From Planctomycetota bacterium (GTDB lineage: Bacteria; Planctomycetota; UBA8742; UBA2392), in assembly GCA_016712285.1 (NCBI GenBank), contig JADJRK010000001.1:2356001-2420000 (forward strand): 64,000 nt of DNA, given 5' to 3'. How positions within the stretch are numbered: the stretch's first letter is position 1; each line of letters begins with the position of its first letter. Shown in pieces: positions 1 to 9,058 of the stretch. The translations under genes and the position numbers were made by a program. The notes under the pieces are model-generated. The model saw nothing but the letters and a program-made list of their open reading frames with translations. It ran no database searches and was not told the origin of the DNA.

Positions 1-1287
1 CTCGTCGCCCGCCGGCGTAACGAAGCTGACCGGCAGGTCATACGGGTTGGGCACGCTGCTTTCCTGCACCGACGCGGGCGCTCCGCCGCTTGGCTGCTGT
101 GCACCGTTGTTGCCGCCAAAGATCATGACCAGCGCGATGATGCCGCCAATGATCAGCGCCAACACGATGCTGAGTATGGTCACCTTCACCCAGCTCAATG
201 GCGCGCCGCCGCGGACTTCGCCCGTGCTGCCATTGACCAGCACGTTGTAGGCCTTGTCCTTGAAGCGATAACTCATGATGAACACGGGCAGCAGTACGTG
301 CTTGAAGCTCTGGCCCCAGAAGTTCGTGTTCACGCTTAGAAAGCGATGCGTGTCGCCGGGCACGTCGCGCGCGCAGCGCGAGTGGCACTCGCCGCGAATG
401 CCTGTCTCGGCGATGCTCCAGCACTCTTTCAGGTCCATGCTGTAGCGTTCGGCGCGAAAGCCCGCGAGGTACTTGCTGTCGTAAGGCACCAGCGACTTGG
501 TCGGGAACGGCTCAATCTGCTGCATCAGCTTTTGCAGGTCCGTCCCGTAGTACTGGCGCGATGCGCACACCAGCCAGTCATCAAAGAAGTCACGGCGCTG
601 GCCGCTGGTCCAGACCCAGCGCACCTTGCGCACCTGGCGCGTCTGGCGCCGACCCTGGCTGTCTGTGTAACTCTGCGTCACGTAGTAGTAGTAGCCCGCC
701 TGCGCCGTCCAGCTTGAGTGGCTCTGGGTGTCGTAGGTCCAGAACGGCACGTACACGCCGTGCAGGTCCTCCACGTTTGCGCGCTGCTGCAAGGCACTGG
801 GTCGCACCAGCTTGACCCACAACCGGCCCCAGAAACCGTCGCCACCGTTCAGCCACTTGCGAAACTTCTCTACCGCGTCAGCGCCCTTGAACTGAAATGG
901 CAGCAGGCCCTCCGGCTGCAGCACACCGGGTGGCAGTTCTTCTTCAATAATGCGTTTGCCGCCGCAGTAATCGCAGCGGGCGGTGTGGCCCCCGGTGTCG
1001 ACAATGATGTCCGCGCCGCAGTCCTGGCATTTGACTTCGCGCTTGCCCTGGGTCTGCACGTGCTGCGCGTGGCCCAGATAGCGGGCAATGGCGTCGTTCA
1101 GGTCGTACTCAATGACCGCGGCGCCTTCACGCACCTCAATCGCCTGCGTGTGGCCGCAGTAACCGCAGACGAGCTCGCGGGCGCCGGGCTTGAATTCAAG
1201 GTCCGCCCCGCAGCCGGTACATGGCAGCGTGGAAACGCTTGTCTTGTTGCCCTCTACGGGGCCGTCGTCGTTGTCGAATTCGCCCAT
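1..1287 (-). CDS. Zinc-ribbon (TFIIB-type) membrane-anchored protein, partial at window edge
   Basis: The minus-strand frame from the ATG at 1287 stays open for 429 codons to base 1, so the C-terminal end lies outside the window. Two CxxC...CxxC zinc ribbons are visible, at C23/C26/C41/C44 and C87/C90/C105/C108. A soluble domain rich in Trp and Tyr follows, including a tract of four consecutive tyrosines, and one strongly hydrophobic helix lies at about residues 363-392. The protein resembles the family often annotated as TFIIB-type zinc-ribbon protein or, misleadingly, as a primosomal protein N' homologue; its biochemical role is not established. An AGGAAA stretch upstream of the ATG is a plausible ribosome site. 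No function should be inferred beyond zinc binding and membrane anchoring. Confidence 0.85.
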   Translation of the reverse strand, partial: MGEFDNDDGPVEGNKTSVSTLPCTGCGADLEFKPGARELVCGYCGHTQAIEVREGAAVIEYDLNDAIARYLGHAQHVQTQGKREVKCQDCGADIIVDTGGHTARCDYCGGKRIIEEELPPGVLQPEGLLPFQFKGADAVEKFRKWLNGGDGFWGRLWVKLVRPSALQQRANVEDLHGVYVPFWTYDTQSHSSWTAQAGYYYYVTQSYTDSQGRRQTRQVRKVRWVWTSGQRRDFFDDWLVCASRQYYGTDLQKLMQQIEPFPTKSLVPYDSKYLAGFRAERYSMDLKECWSIAETGIRGECHSRCARDVPGDTHRFLSVNTNFWGQSFKHVLLPVFIMSYRFKDKAYNVLVNGSTGEVRGGAPLSWVKVTILSIVLALIIGGIIALVMIFGGNNGAQQPSGGAPASVQESSVPNPYDLPVSFVTPAGDE

Positions 1288-1434
1288 GGGGCTTTCCTTT
1301 TAATAGCAACAGGCCCCCGGGGCGAGAGCCATGAATGACCCCCACCCCCGCTTTTCGTGAACACGCACAGCGCCCAATCCGTAGTATCATTAGCCGTCCC
1401 GGCGTGCGGCGCCGGGGCTATTGGGAGAAATGCC

Positions 1435-4400
1435 ATGCGTCACCTGCTATGGATGCTGCTGCTTGCCGGTTCGCCCGTGTTTGCCGCCGAGGCTTACCCT
1501 GAAGCCCGCCTGTCGGTAGTGCAGGATGCCGGCGACGAAGGCGAAGAAACGGTCGAATCCTGGCTCGTCGACGCCAACATGGCTGCCGACAGTGGCCGCT
1601 ACGCAGCCGCCAAGCTCGACTTCAAGAAGGCCGTCAAGGAAGACCCGGCCCACCAGGCGGCTGCACGCGGTTTGGCAGAAGTCTATGTGCAGACCGGCGA
1701 CTACAAGCTTGCCCAGAAAGCTCTTGAGGGCTGCATCGCCGCCGCCGAGAAGGATGGCGCCGCCGTCGAGCCCCGCACGCGCATTGCACTGGCGCGCATC
1801 CTGTTTACCCGCGGCGAGTACTCCGCCGTCGAAAAGATCGCCGACGCCTTGAGCGCAGAGGCGGCCGCTGAAGCCAAGGCCGCCACCCCGCGCGGCGATG
1901 TCGTGCTGGCTGCCATCGACGGGGCCGTGCTCAAGGGCAACCTGCTGCGCACACAGGGCCTGTATGATGATGCAATCAAGCTCTATGCCACGGTGCGCGA
2001 CCTGGTCATGGCGCACCGCGGCGGTTTGATGCGCATCGATACCAGCAAGAAGCGCCAAGCCGACATGGCCGACCTGTGGTGCAGCGCCGGTGAGGCTTAT
2101 TACTGGCAGAACAAGCTGCACGAAGCCAACGATTGCTGGGGCAACGCGCTGCAAGCCGACGAGTACCACCTGCGCACCGCAGGCTGGATGGCACGCCTCT
2201 ACCTTGAGCAGAACCACGACAGCAGCAGCCGGGTGAACTACTCCGAGCCCACGCTGCGGCACAACCCGAACGTGACCGAGCTGAAGCTGCGGCTTGCCGA
2301 GGCGCACTTCTTTCGCTGGCGCAGCGGCGAGGGCATGAAGCACCTTGAGGAGGGGCTGAAGGTCAACCCGGACCACCCCGAGGCGCTGGCCGTGCGGGCC
2401 CTGCGGTTCCTGTACACCGACCAGTATGAAGAAGCGCGCAAAGATTATGAGCGCGCGTTGAAAGTGAACCCGCAGCACGTGGAAGCCCTGGGCGCCAAGG
2501 CCCTGCACGGCAAGACGCTGGGCTTGAAAGACGTGTTTGAGCAGGCGGAAGCCGCCATGCTCGCCATCAACCCAAAACCCGCGCGCTTTTACGAGATCAT
2601 CGCCGACGGCCTGAGCGACCGCTTCCGGTACGTCGAGGCCTTTCCGATGTACGACAAGGCGCTGGCGTGCAATGAAAGGCACTGGAGCGCATACAAGGGC
2701 CGCGGCATGGCGGCCATGAACTTCGGCGACGACGTGCTGGGCAAGAAGTCGCTCAAGACAGCGTTCGACAACGACCCTCTGCGCAACAACCTGCAAACCT
2801 TGAACCTGCTCACGCTGCTCGAGAGCTACAAGAACTTTGAACGCTACGAGTCACCCGACGGACGCTGGCGCCTGCTGGTCCACAAGACCGAAGCGCCGGT
2901 GATGAAAGACCTGTACATCCAGCACCTCGACGCATGCTGGGACAGCATGACGAAGAAGTACGACTTCAAGCCGCGCACCCCCATCGTCGTCGAGGCCTTT
3001 CATCGCCACGAGGACTTTGAAGTGCGAACGGTCGGCATCACCGGTTTGCCTGCGCTGGGTGCATGCTTCGGGCAGTTGATCACGCTGGATTCGCCGGGGG
3101 CGCGGCCCGCGGGCACGTACAACTGGGCCAGCACCCTGCGCCACGAGATGGACCACGTGTTTCAGTTGCAGATCAGCAACGGGCAGATCCCGCGCTGGCT
3201 GGCGGAAGGCAGCAGCGTGTACGAGGAAAAGATGACGCGCCCCGAGTGGGAGCGCCACATGGAAGACCAGTTGTTCATGCACTACCACATGGACGACATT
3301 CCCAGCGTCAAGAAGTTCAACGAGTGGTTCCGCGATGGCAGCAAGGTGCTGTTCGCGTACTACCTCGGCAATGTCATGCTTGAGTTCATTGACAAGAAGC
3401 TCGGCGGGCTGGGCAGTGTGCGCAAAATGATCGAGATGTTCGGCGAGAAGAAAACGCCTGAAGAAGTCTTCCGTGCCTGCCTGAACATGGAACCTGAGGC
3501 CTTCGACCAGCAGTTCCGCGACTATGTGCGCGATGAGCGCATTGCCCACCTGCGCATGGTGCCGCGCATCTCACAGGACCGCGTCACCGAGCTCTACTTC
3601 AAGTACGAAGACGGCAAGGCCGACGTGCCTGACATGGTCGAGCTTGCCCTGGGCTACGCGCAGCAGGGCTCGCGCGTTGACGCCGAGACCTTCATCGGCC
3701 TGGCAAGCCGCAAGGGCATCGCCGACGAACTCAGCCCCGCGGGCGCACGCTTCCACTATGTGAAGATGCTGCTGGCCCGCGGCGACGAGAAACTGAACGC
3801 CGCACAGCGCGCGGCCAAGTCACGCGAGCACCTGGAAACCGCGATTGCCCGCGGCCTGGAGGACTTCCAGAGCTTCCTGATCATGGCCCAGTTTGCCCAG
3901 CGCGAGCAGAACGAGTCGATGATGCTGCACTGGCTGAAAGAAGCTAACCGCGCCTTCCCGGAAAACCCGCAGCCCTACGCCGCCATGTACCAGTACTGGC
4001 AGCAAGCCGGCAACCGCGAAATGGCCGTCGAAGCTGCCGAGAACTGGATGAAAGTCGACGAGAACAACCTTCAACTTCGCATGTGGCTGATTGAGCAGGT
4101 CTACGACCCCGGCCGCAACTGGGCAAAGATGGCCGAGATGGCTGACCAGGCGGTGAACATCGCGCCGCTGATGGCCGGCACGCACCGCTACCGCGCGTTC
4201 GCCCTGCGCAAACTGAAGCGCTACGAAGAAGCGGTCCAAAGCTTTGAGTACGTGCGGCGCCTGGCAACAGGCAACACGCCCGAAGAAGCCGTGGCCGCCG
4301 AAGTCAACGCGCTGCTGGACATCGCAGCCACCTGGCTGCACGCCGAGAAGTTCGACAAGTGCCGCGAAGCGCTGGAGAAGGCAAAGCTGTTAGATCCTAA

Positions 4401-4470
4401 GAACGAACGCATCAAGACCATCCAGGAAGAACTGGAAGCCGGCGAAAAGGAAAAAGAAGAAGGCTTCTAG
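1435..4470 (+). CDS. Secreted TPR protein with gluzincin (HExxH) peptidase-like domain
   Basis: The frame is open from 1357, but the ATG at 1435 is preferred because GGGAGAAA lies just upstream and it begins a signal peptide (MRHLLWMLLLAGSPVFA). The product is 1011 residues. TPR-like helical repeats fill about residues 30-480 and again about 700-1000. Between them is a zinc-peptidase-like domain with HEMDH at 570-574 and WLAEG at 588-592, giving E591 as candidate third zinc ligand, the gluzincin (peptidase MA) arrangement. It is probably exported or periplasmic. The substrate is unknown, and the TPRs suggest protein-protein contacts. A second protein of this design lies at 55862-57511. The zinc site is read directly from sequence; proteolytic activity is inference. 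Confidence 0.85.
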   Translation: MRHLLWMLLLAGSPVFAAEAYPEARLSVVQDAGDEGEETVESWLVDANMAADSGRYAAAKLDFKKAVKEDPAHQAAARGLAEVYVQTGDYKLAQKALEGCIAAAEKDGAAVEPRTRIALARILFTRGEYSAVEKIADALSAEAAAEAKAATPRGDVVLAAIDGAVLKGNLLRTQGLYDDAIKLYATVRDLVMAHRGGLMRIDTSKKRQADMADLWCSAGEAYYWQNKLHEANDCWGNALQADEYHLRTAGWMARLYLEQNHDSSSRVNYSEPTLRHNPNVTELKLRLAEAHFFRWRSGEGMKHLEEGLKVNPDHPEALAVRALRFLYTDQYEEARKDYERALKVNPQHVEALGAKALHGKTLGLKDVFEQAEAAMLAINPKPARFYEIIADGLSDRFRYVEAFPMYDKALACNERHWSAYKGRGMAAMNFGDDVLGKKSLKTAFDNDPLRNNLQTLNLLTLLESYKNFERYESPDGRWRLLVHKTEAPVMKDLYIQHLDACWDSMTKKYDFKPRTPIVVEAFHRHEDFEVRTVGITGLPALGACFGQLITLDSPGARPAGTYNWASTLRHEMDHVFQLQISNGQIPRWLAEGSSVYEEKMTRPEWERHMEDQLFMHYHMDDIPSVKKFNEWFRDGSKVLFAYYLGNVMLEFIDKKLGGLGSVRKMIEMFGEKKTPEEVFRACLNMEPEAFDQQFRDYVRDERIAHLRMVPRISQDRVTELYFKYEDGKADVPDMVELALGYAQQGSRVDAETFIGLASRKGIADELSPAGARFHYVKMLLARGDEKLNAAQRAAKSREHLETAIARGLEDFQSFLIMAQFAQREQNESMMLHWLKEANRAFPENPQPYAAMYQYWQQAGNREMAVEAAENWMKVDENNLQLRMWLIEQVYDPGRNWAKMAEMADQAVNIAPLMAGTHRYRAFALRKLKRYEEAVQSFEYVRRLATGNTPEEAVAAEVNALLDIAATWLHAEKFDKCREALEKAKLLDPKNERIKTIQEELEAGEKEKEEGF

Positions 4471-4495
4471 GTCAGTGGCACGGGCACGGCGGTCA

Positions 4496-4531
4496 GGCAC
4501 AAATTCGGCGGCAGATTGCCGAAATTGTGCC
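4496..4531. terminator. Bidirectional hairpin between convergent genes
   Basis: Two 14-base arms (4496-4509 and 4518-4531) pair with a single A-A mismatch around an 8-base loop. It lies between the convergent stops of the TPR/peptidase gene (4470) and the hydrolase gene (4568), where a shared terminator is expected. There is no long T-tract on either side. Confidence 0.55.
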
Positions 4532-4567
4532 GGACCCCCACCGTGTGCACGTGCGCCGAGCAGCACA

Positions 4568-6529
4568 TCAGGGCGGGAAGCGCTCTTCCCACAGGCGGCT
4601 GAAGACTGCGATATCGTGCTCCCAGGTTTCCACCGATGCGCGCAGGACCAGCGCCCCGTTTTCCGTGCTCAGACGGTGCTCGGTGCGCACGTGGGCGTGC
4701 CAGCCTTCGCGGCGCGTGACGACCTCCTGCGTGACCTCGACGACCGCGCTGCCGGGGTCGCCCTGCGTGACGCGCATTTCTTCCATGATGCTGTGGCCGA
4801 TCTCAAGGTCGATCGGTTCAAGCCGGCTCAGCGCCGGGCCGCCGTCTTCACGGGCATCGATCACGTTGCGATACACCAGCGTTTGGCCTTGACGCGTCAA
4901 CTCACGCCGGACGATTGGTGTCTCCAGGTCGTTGAACGTCACGCCGTGCGCCTGCGCGGGCGGCTCAAAATCCGCTAGCCCCGAATCGCCGGGTGTTGGC
5001 GGTCTGACCGGTAACACCAGCGCGGCTTCGTACACGGTCAGTGTGAACGACTCCCGTTCGGGCCACACGACGGGCCAATAGCTGGTGCTGAGTGCGACTC
5101 GCAACGTGTGCCCGGGCGCAAATGCGTGGGCGCAGTCGTTCAGGCGCAGCGTGATGTCGTACACGCGGCCCGGCACAAGCGGGGCCGGCGCCTCGTGGCC
5201 GTCACGGTGCTGCAGGTTGAGCACGCCGTACGAAACTCGCAGGCTTCCTGGCTCGGCGACATCGCACAGGCGCGCAAGCAACTGCCCAAAGGGCTTGTCA
5301 CACGAGACGCGCAGTCGCAGCAACGGTGCGCCCAGAATCTCCATGGGTTGGGACACAAGCGTGTCGTAACACTCGCTGAGCGCGTCGTCGGCGACCTGGT
5401 CGCCCGGCTCGTCGCCTTCAACACCGAAGCCGCACCACGCCCCCGCGGCTTGCCCGACCGTCAGCGGCGTCGAGATCGTCCGTGTACCAGCCAGCGGCAA
5501 CTCGCGCGGCTGGATGTGCGGGCTGGGCCAAGCCTGCTCTGCAACCCAGCGCCCCGGGCGCATGGCGGCGGCTTCAGCGGGCGGCACATACTGCTGCATC
5601 CAGGCGCGCAGCATGGGTGTCGGCGGCAACTCGCGACCGCGCATCCAGTGGTCAAACCAGGACATCGCCTCCTGCAAGAATCCGATAGCAGGCCCCGGCA
5701 CGCCCTCGTGCGGGTAGACGTGCGCCCAGGGCCCGATCAGCCCCCGGCGCGGGCAGCTCAGGCCCGCCAGCATGCGCGGCACGGCATTGCTGTAGCCATC
5801 GGCCCATCCGCTGACCGCGTACACCGGGCAGCGGATGCGGCTGTACTCTTCGCTGACGCTTGCTTGCTTCCAGTAGTCGTCGCGCGTTGGGTGACTCAGC
5901 CAGCGCTGCGCATAGAGCGGCAGCCTGTCCAGCCGCTCGCGCCATATCCTGCGCCAGTCGGGGCCAACAATCTGCGGGTCGGGCGGTGTCGCGCTCAGCG
6001 TGAACAGCACGCTGCCCCAGACCAGGTTCTCGGTCAGCAGGCAGCCGCCCATGTAGTGCGCGTCGTCGGCGTATCTGTCGTCGCTGGCGCAAACCGCGAT
6101 CACGGCCTTGAGCGCAGGCGGCTGTAGTGCGGCAATCTGCAGCGCGGCGAACCCGCCCCAGCTTTTGCCGATCATGCCGAGGTTGCCGTCACACCACGGC
6201 TGCGCAGCCAGCCAAGCCAGCGCGTCGGCGCCGTCCTGCTGTTCCTGCGGCGTGTATTCGTCCAGCAGCAGGCCGTCGCTTTCGCCGCTGCCGCGCAGGT
6301 CAATGCGGACCGCGGCATAGCCGTGGCCGGCAAAGTAGCGGTGCATGGGCTCGTCGCGGTGGCGGGTGCCCCAGCGCTTGCGGTACGGGATGTACTCAAC
6401 GATGGCGGGTACGGGCCGCTCGCTGTCGGGCCGCCACATGCGCGCAGCCAGCCGCGTGCCATCCGGCAGCGGGATCCAGAAGTGCTCGACTTCTGTGAAC
6501 TTGAACGGGAACTCTTCCACAACGCGCAT
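4568..6529 (-). CDS. CocE/NonD family alpha/beta hydrolase (X-Pro dipeptidyl-peptidase S15-like)
   Basis: The 653-residue product has an N-terminal S15 alpha/beta-hydrolase domain and a C-terminal jelly-roll-like domain of the X-Pro dipeptidyl-peptidase C type. The nucleophile elbow GKSWGG places the catalytic serine at about residue 123. The oxyanion-side region YIPYRKR and the motif DLRGSGESDG are typical of CocE/NonD hydrolases, which cleave esters or amides including acylated amino compounds. No signal peptide is apparent, so it is probably cytoplasmic. The start at 6529 is supported by a TAGCAT -10 hexamer exactly six bases upstream and the absence of a Shine-Dalgarno sequence. The gene is divergent from the ATP-grasp gene. 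Substrate unknown. Confidence 0.9.
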   Translation of the reverse strand: MRVVEEFPFKFTEVEHFWIPLPDGTRLAARMWRPDSERPVPAIVEYIPYRKRWGTRHRDEPMHRYFAGHGYAAVRIDLRGSGESDGLLLDEYTPQEQQDGADALAWLAAQPWCDGNLGMIGKSWGGFAALQIAALQPPALKAVIAVCASDDRYADDAHYMGGCLLTENLVWGSVLFTLSATPPDPQIVGPDWRRIWRERLDRLPLYAQRWLSHPTRDDYWKQASVSEEYSRIRCPVYAVSGWADGYSNAVPRMLAGLSCPRRGLIGPWAHVYPHEGVPGPAIGFLQEAMSWFDHWMRGRELPPTPMLRAWMQQYVPPAEAAAMRPGRWVAEQAWPSPHIQPRELPLAGTRTISTPLTVGQAAGAWCGFGVEGDEPGDQVADDALSECYDTLVSQPMEILGAPLLRLRVSCDKPFGQLLARLCDVAEPGSLRVSYGVLNLQHRDGHEAPAPLVPGRVYDITLRLNDCAHAFAPGHTLRVALSTSYWPVVWPERESFTLTVYEAALVLPVRPPTPGDSGLADFEPPAQAHGVTFNDLETPIVRRELTRQGQTLVYRNVIDAREDGGPALSRLEPIDLEIGHSIMEEMRVTQGDPGSAVVEVTQEVVTRREGWHAHVRTEHRLSTENGALVLRASVETWEHDIAVFSRLWEERFPP

Positions 6530-6535
6530 GGCCCC

Positions 6536-6541
6536 ATGCTA
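6536..6541 (-). promoter_or_regulatory. -10 element of predicted leaderless promoter, hydrolase gene
   Basis: TAGCAT on the minus strand ends six bases before the ATG at 6529, placing the expected transcription start at the start codon. It overlaps the -10 element of the divergent gene by two bases. Confidence 0.5.
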
Positions 6542-6545
6542 CGCT
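6540..6545 (+). promoter_or_regulatory. -10 element, ATP-grasp gene
   Basis: TACGCT preceded by TGC (extended -10 form) ends eight bases before the ATG at 6554, so a leader of about two bases or none is predicted. It shares bases 6540-6541 with the -10 of the divergent hydrolase gene. Confidence 0.4.
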
Positions 6546-6553
6546 GCGCAGGC

Positions 6554-7810
6554 ATGCCGAACAGACTGCCCCGAGTTCTGCTGGTCATGCCCACGATGTG
6601 GGACAGGCGCCAGCTTGAGGCCTGCCGCGAGGACTGGCACGAACGGTTCGTGGTCGAATTTGGTGAACCCGGCGACGACGAGTGCCGCGCGGACTTTCCG
6701 GTCCTGGACTACATCGACCGCATGGCCCGCCGCACCGACATCGCGGGGGTCTTTTCTTCCAGCGACTACCCCGGCGCCACAATTTCTGCCGCGATCGCCA
6801 CGCAGGCCGGCTTGCCCGGGCCTGACCCCCGCGCCGTGCTGTGCGCGTCGCACAAGATCGTGTCGCGCCAGATGCAGCAGGCCGCGGTGCCGGAGGCCAC
6901 GGCGCGCTTCTGCACCATCGACCCGGACAACGCGGGACCGCCGGAGATCGGCTTTCCGTGTTTCGTCAAGCCGGTCAAGGGCGCGTTCAGCATGTTCTCG
7001 CGGCGGATTAACACGCTGGCTGAATTGCAGTCGCACCTGGATCGGCCGGAGGTTCGCGAATTCCGGCAAGGGTTCATGCTGCCGTTCAACACGCTGTGGC
7101 AGCGCTATGGCGGCAAGGGTGTGGACGGCAGCTACTTCATTGCCGAGGAGGTGCTGGCAGGCGCGCAGGTCACCGTTGAGGGCTTTGTCGCCGACGATGA
7201 ACCGCAGACGATCGGCATCGTGGACACGGAGTTCTACCCGGGCACCACCAGCTTTTCGCGCTTTGTGTACCCGTCTTCGCTGCCGGCCGAGGCCCAGCAG
7301 CAGATGAATGACATCGCGCGCAAATGCATTGCCGCCATGGGTCTCAAGCGCTGCTTTTTCAACATCGAGATGGCCTGGGATGGCAGGCGCGCGTACATCA
7401 TCGAAGTCAACCCGCGCATCTGCGGGCAGTTTGCCGACCTGCACGGAAAGGTCGATGGCGTGAACACCATGGCGCTGGCGCTTGACCTGGTCACCGGCGC
7501 AGACGTGGCCTGGACCCCGGGCGGGGGCGACTACAACTTTGCCGCCAGCGTGCCGTTGCGCGTCTTCGCGCCGACGCTGGTCGAGCAAGCACCGGATGCT
7601 GATCAGCTTGCCGAAGTGATGGCGCGGTTTCCGGCCACACTGGCCTGGACCGAAATCACGGCCGGCCAGATGGTGGATGATTTCGTGTTCGAAGACGGCG
7701 CGAGCTTCCGGTATTGCGTGTTCAACCTGGGCGCCAACTCCCGCGCCGAGCTGAACGCCCGGCAGCGCGACATCACCAGCGCACTGGGCTTTGCCCTGCG
7801 GGCGCTCTAG
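6554..7810 (+). CDS. ATP-grasp domain protein, carboxylate-amine ligase-like
   Basis: The frame is open from 6323, but that stretch lies antisense to the hydrolase gene. The ATG at 6554 begins MPNRLPRVLLVMPT, an N-terminal beta strand typical of ATP-grasp pre-domains, and gives 418 residues. The ATP-grasp fold is supported by FVKPVKGAFS (ATP-binding lysine region), IAEEVLAG and the metal-binding end FFNIEMAWDG...IIEVNPRICGQ. Such enzymes join a carboxylate to an amine or thiol through an acyl phosphate. The substrate is not predictable, and no biosynthetic cluster surrounds the gene. It is not a close match in architecture to PurK, PurT or biotin carboxylase, which have additional conserved C-terminal features. 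The call as ATP-grasp is firm; the pathway is unknown. Confidence 0.85.
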   Translation: MPNRLPRVLLVMPTMWDRRQLEACREDWHERFVVEFGEPGDDECRADFPVLDYIDRMARRTDIAGVFSSSDYPGATISAAIATQAGLPGPDPRAVLCASHKIVSRQMQQAAVPEATARFCTIDPDNAGPPEIGFPCFVKPVKGAFSMFSRRINTLAELQSHLDRPEVREFRQGFMLPFNTLWQRYGGKGVDGSYFIAEEVLAGAQVTVEGFVADDEPQTIGIVDTEFYPGTTSFSRFVYPSSLPAEAQQQMNDIARKCIAAMGLKRCFFNIEMAWDGRRAYIIEVNPRICGQFADLHGKVDGVNTMALALDLVTGADVAWTPGGGDYNFAASVPLRVFAPTLVEQAPDADQLAEVMARFPATLAWTEITAGQMVDDFVFEDGASFRYCVFNLGANSRAELNARQRDITSALGFALRAL

Positions 7811-7837
7811 CCACTGCCGTGAACGACGCCAAGCCAC

Positions 7838-7843
7838 TACAAT
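7838..7843 (+). promoter_or_regulatory. -10 element of predicted leaderless promoter, kinase gene
   Basis: TACAAT ends six bases before the ATG at 7850 and no Shine-Dalgarno sequence is present. The spacing predicts that transcription starts at or next to the A of the start codon. Confidence 0.5.
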
Positions 7844-7849
7844 CGCGCC

Positions 7850-9058
7850 ATGGACCCGGACGACAACAACGACTTCAAGCCGGTGGACGAGCACACGCTG
7901 CTCGAGATCGGCTCAGACAGTTCCGACACCGGCACCAAGCCCATCGACGAAACCAGCATCAAGATGCGCCTGGGCCAAGTGCTGGTCACCAAAGAATTGG
8001 GCCATGGCGGCATGGGACGGGTGTACCGCGGCCGGCACGTCGGGCTGGATGTGGCCGTGGCCGTCAAGACGATGGGCGCGCACATCAGCGCCGACCCCAC
8101 GGCACGGCAGCGTTTCCTGCGCGAGGCGCGCACGGCAGCGAAACTTGATCATCCGAATATCGTACGCGTGCTGGACGTGAACGAGCAGGACAACGTCCCC
8201 TATATCGTGATGGAGTTCGTCGACGGCACCGACCTGTCTGCACTGCTGAAACAGCACGGCGCGCTGGACAGCGTGGCGTGCCTGAAGGTGGTCGCGCAGA
8301 TTGCCGACGGGCTGGCGCACGCGCACGCGCAGGGCATCGTGCACCGCGACATCAAGCCGCACAACGTATTCGTCGCGCGCGACGGGCGCGTCAAACTCGG
8401 CGATTTCGGCCTGGCCCGCGCCGTGGAGGCCACGACCGAGCTGACCATGCCTGGCGCCGCGATCGGCACGGCACATTACATGAGCCCCGAGCAGGCCAGC
8501 GGCAAAGACCTCGACCAGCGTAGCGACGTGTACTCGCTGGGCGTGACCGCCTGGCACTTGATTACGGGTGCGCCGCCATACTCAGGCACCACGCCCGTCA
8601 GCGTCGCGGTCCAACACGTGAACAACGACATTCCGTACGAGCGCGAAAAGTTCGGGCACATACCGGACGCAGCCGTGTACCTGCTGATCAACATGACCGC
8701 GCGCGACCCTGCCCGCCGGCCCAGTGCCCGCGAAGTCTGTGACCGGATTTCGCAGATCCTGGCACAATCGGGCCACGGCACAACGCGCCTGAATTCGCTG
8801 GAAGACCTGCTGAAGCACGGCAGCGTGTCGCAGTATGTGCCAGTGCCGCCCACGCCGCCCCCGCCGGGGCCGCAGTTTCATTTCAGCGCGCCGCCATCGC
8901 CGGCGCCCATGATGGCTCATCCGCCGATGCATATGCCGATGCATCACCCCAGCACATCCACCAACTCGAACATGCTGCTGTGGGTCACGCTGGCACTGAT
9001 TGCGTTCTTCGTGCTGACCGTCGGCGGCTGCATGATGTACATCAGCATCGCGGGCTAA
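7850..9058 (+). CDS. Tail-anchored Ser/Thr protein kinase
   Basis: This 402-residue Hanks-type kinase has a glycine loop (GHGGMGRVY, about residue 46), a VAVK lysine, the catalytic loop HRDIKPHN near residue 164, DFGLAR near 184 and the GTAHYMSPEQ activation segment. After the kinase domain comes a linker rich in Pro, Met and His (including MMAHPPMHMPMHH), then one transmembrane helix at about 375-397 that almost ends the protein. It therefore lacks PASTA or any other external sensor and should be anchored in the membrane with the kinase in the cytoplasm. The start fits a leaderless promoter. Its stop overlaps the stop of the convergent MATE gene by three bases. Substrates unknown. Confidence 0.93.
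   Translation: MDPDDNNDFKPVDEHTLLEIGSDSSDTGTKPIDETSIKMRLGQVLVTKELGHGGMGRVYRGRHVGLDVAVAVKTMGAHISADPTARQRFLREARTAAKLDHPNIVRVLDVNEQDNVPYIVMEFVDGTDLSALLKQHGALDSVACLKVVAQIADGLAHAHAQGIVHRDIKPHNVFVARDGRVKLGDFGLARAVEATTELTMPGAAIGTAHYMSPEQASGKDLDQRSDVYSLGVTAWHLITGAPPYSGTTPVSVAVQHVNNDIPYEREKFGHIPDAAVYLLINMTARDPARRPSAREVCDRISQILAQSGHGTTRLNSLEDLLKHGSVSQYVPVPPTPPPPGPQFHFSAPPSPAPMMAHPPMHMPMHHPSTSTNSNMLLWVTLALIAFFVLTVGGCMMYISIAG

Noticed and set aside
718..1338. 206-codon plus-strand ORF at the left edge
   Set aside because: The minus strand carries the zinc-ribbon protein with eight paired cysteines through this interval, so the plus frame is a shadow.
1447..2796. 449-codon minus-strand ORF
   Set aside because: It is antisense to the TPR/peptidase gene, has no family signal and arises from high-G+C codon bias.
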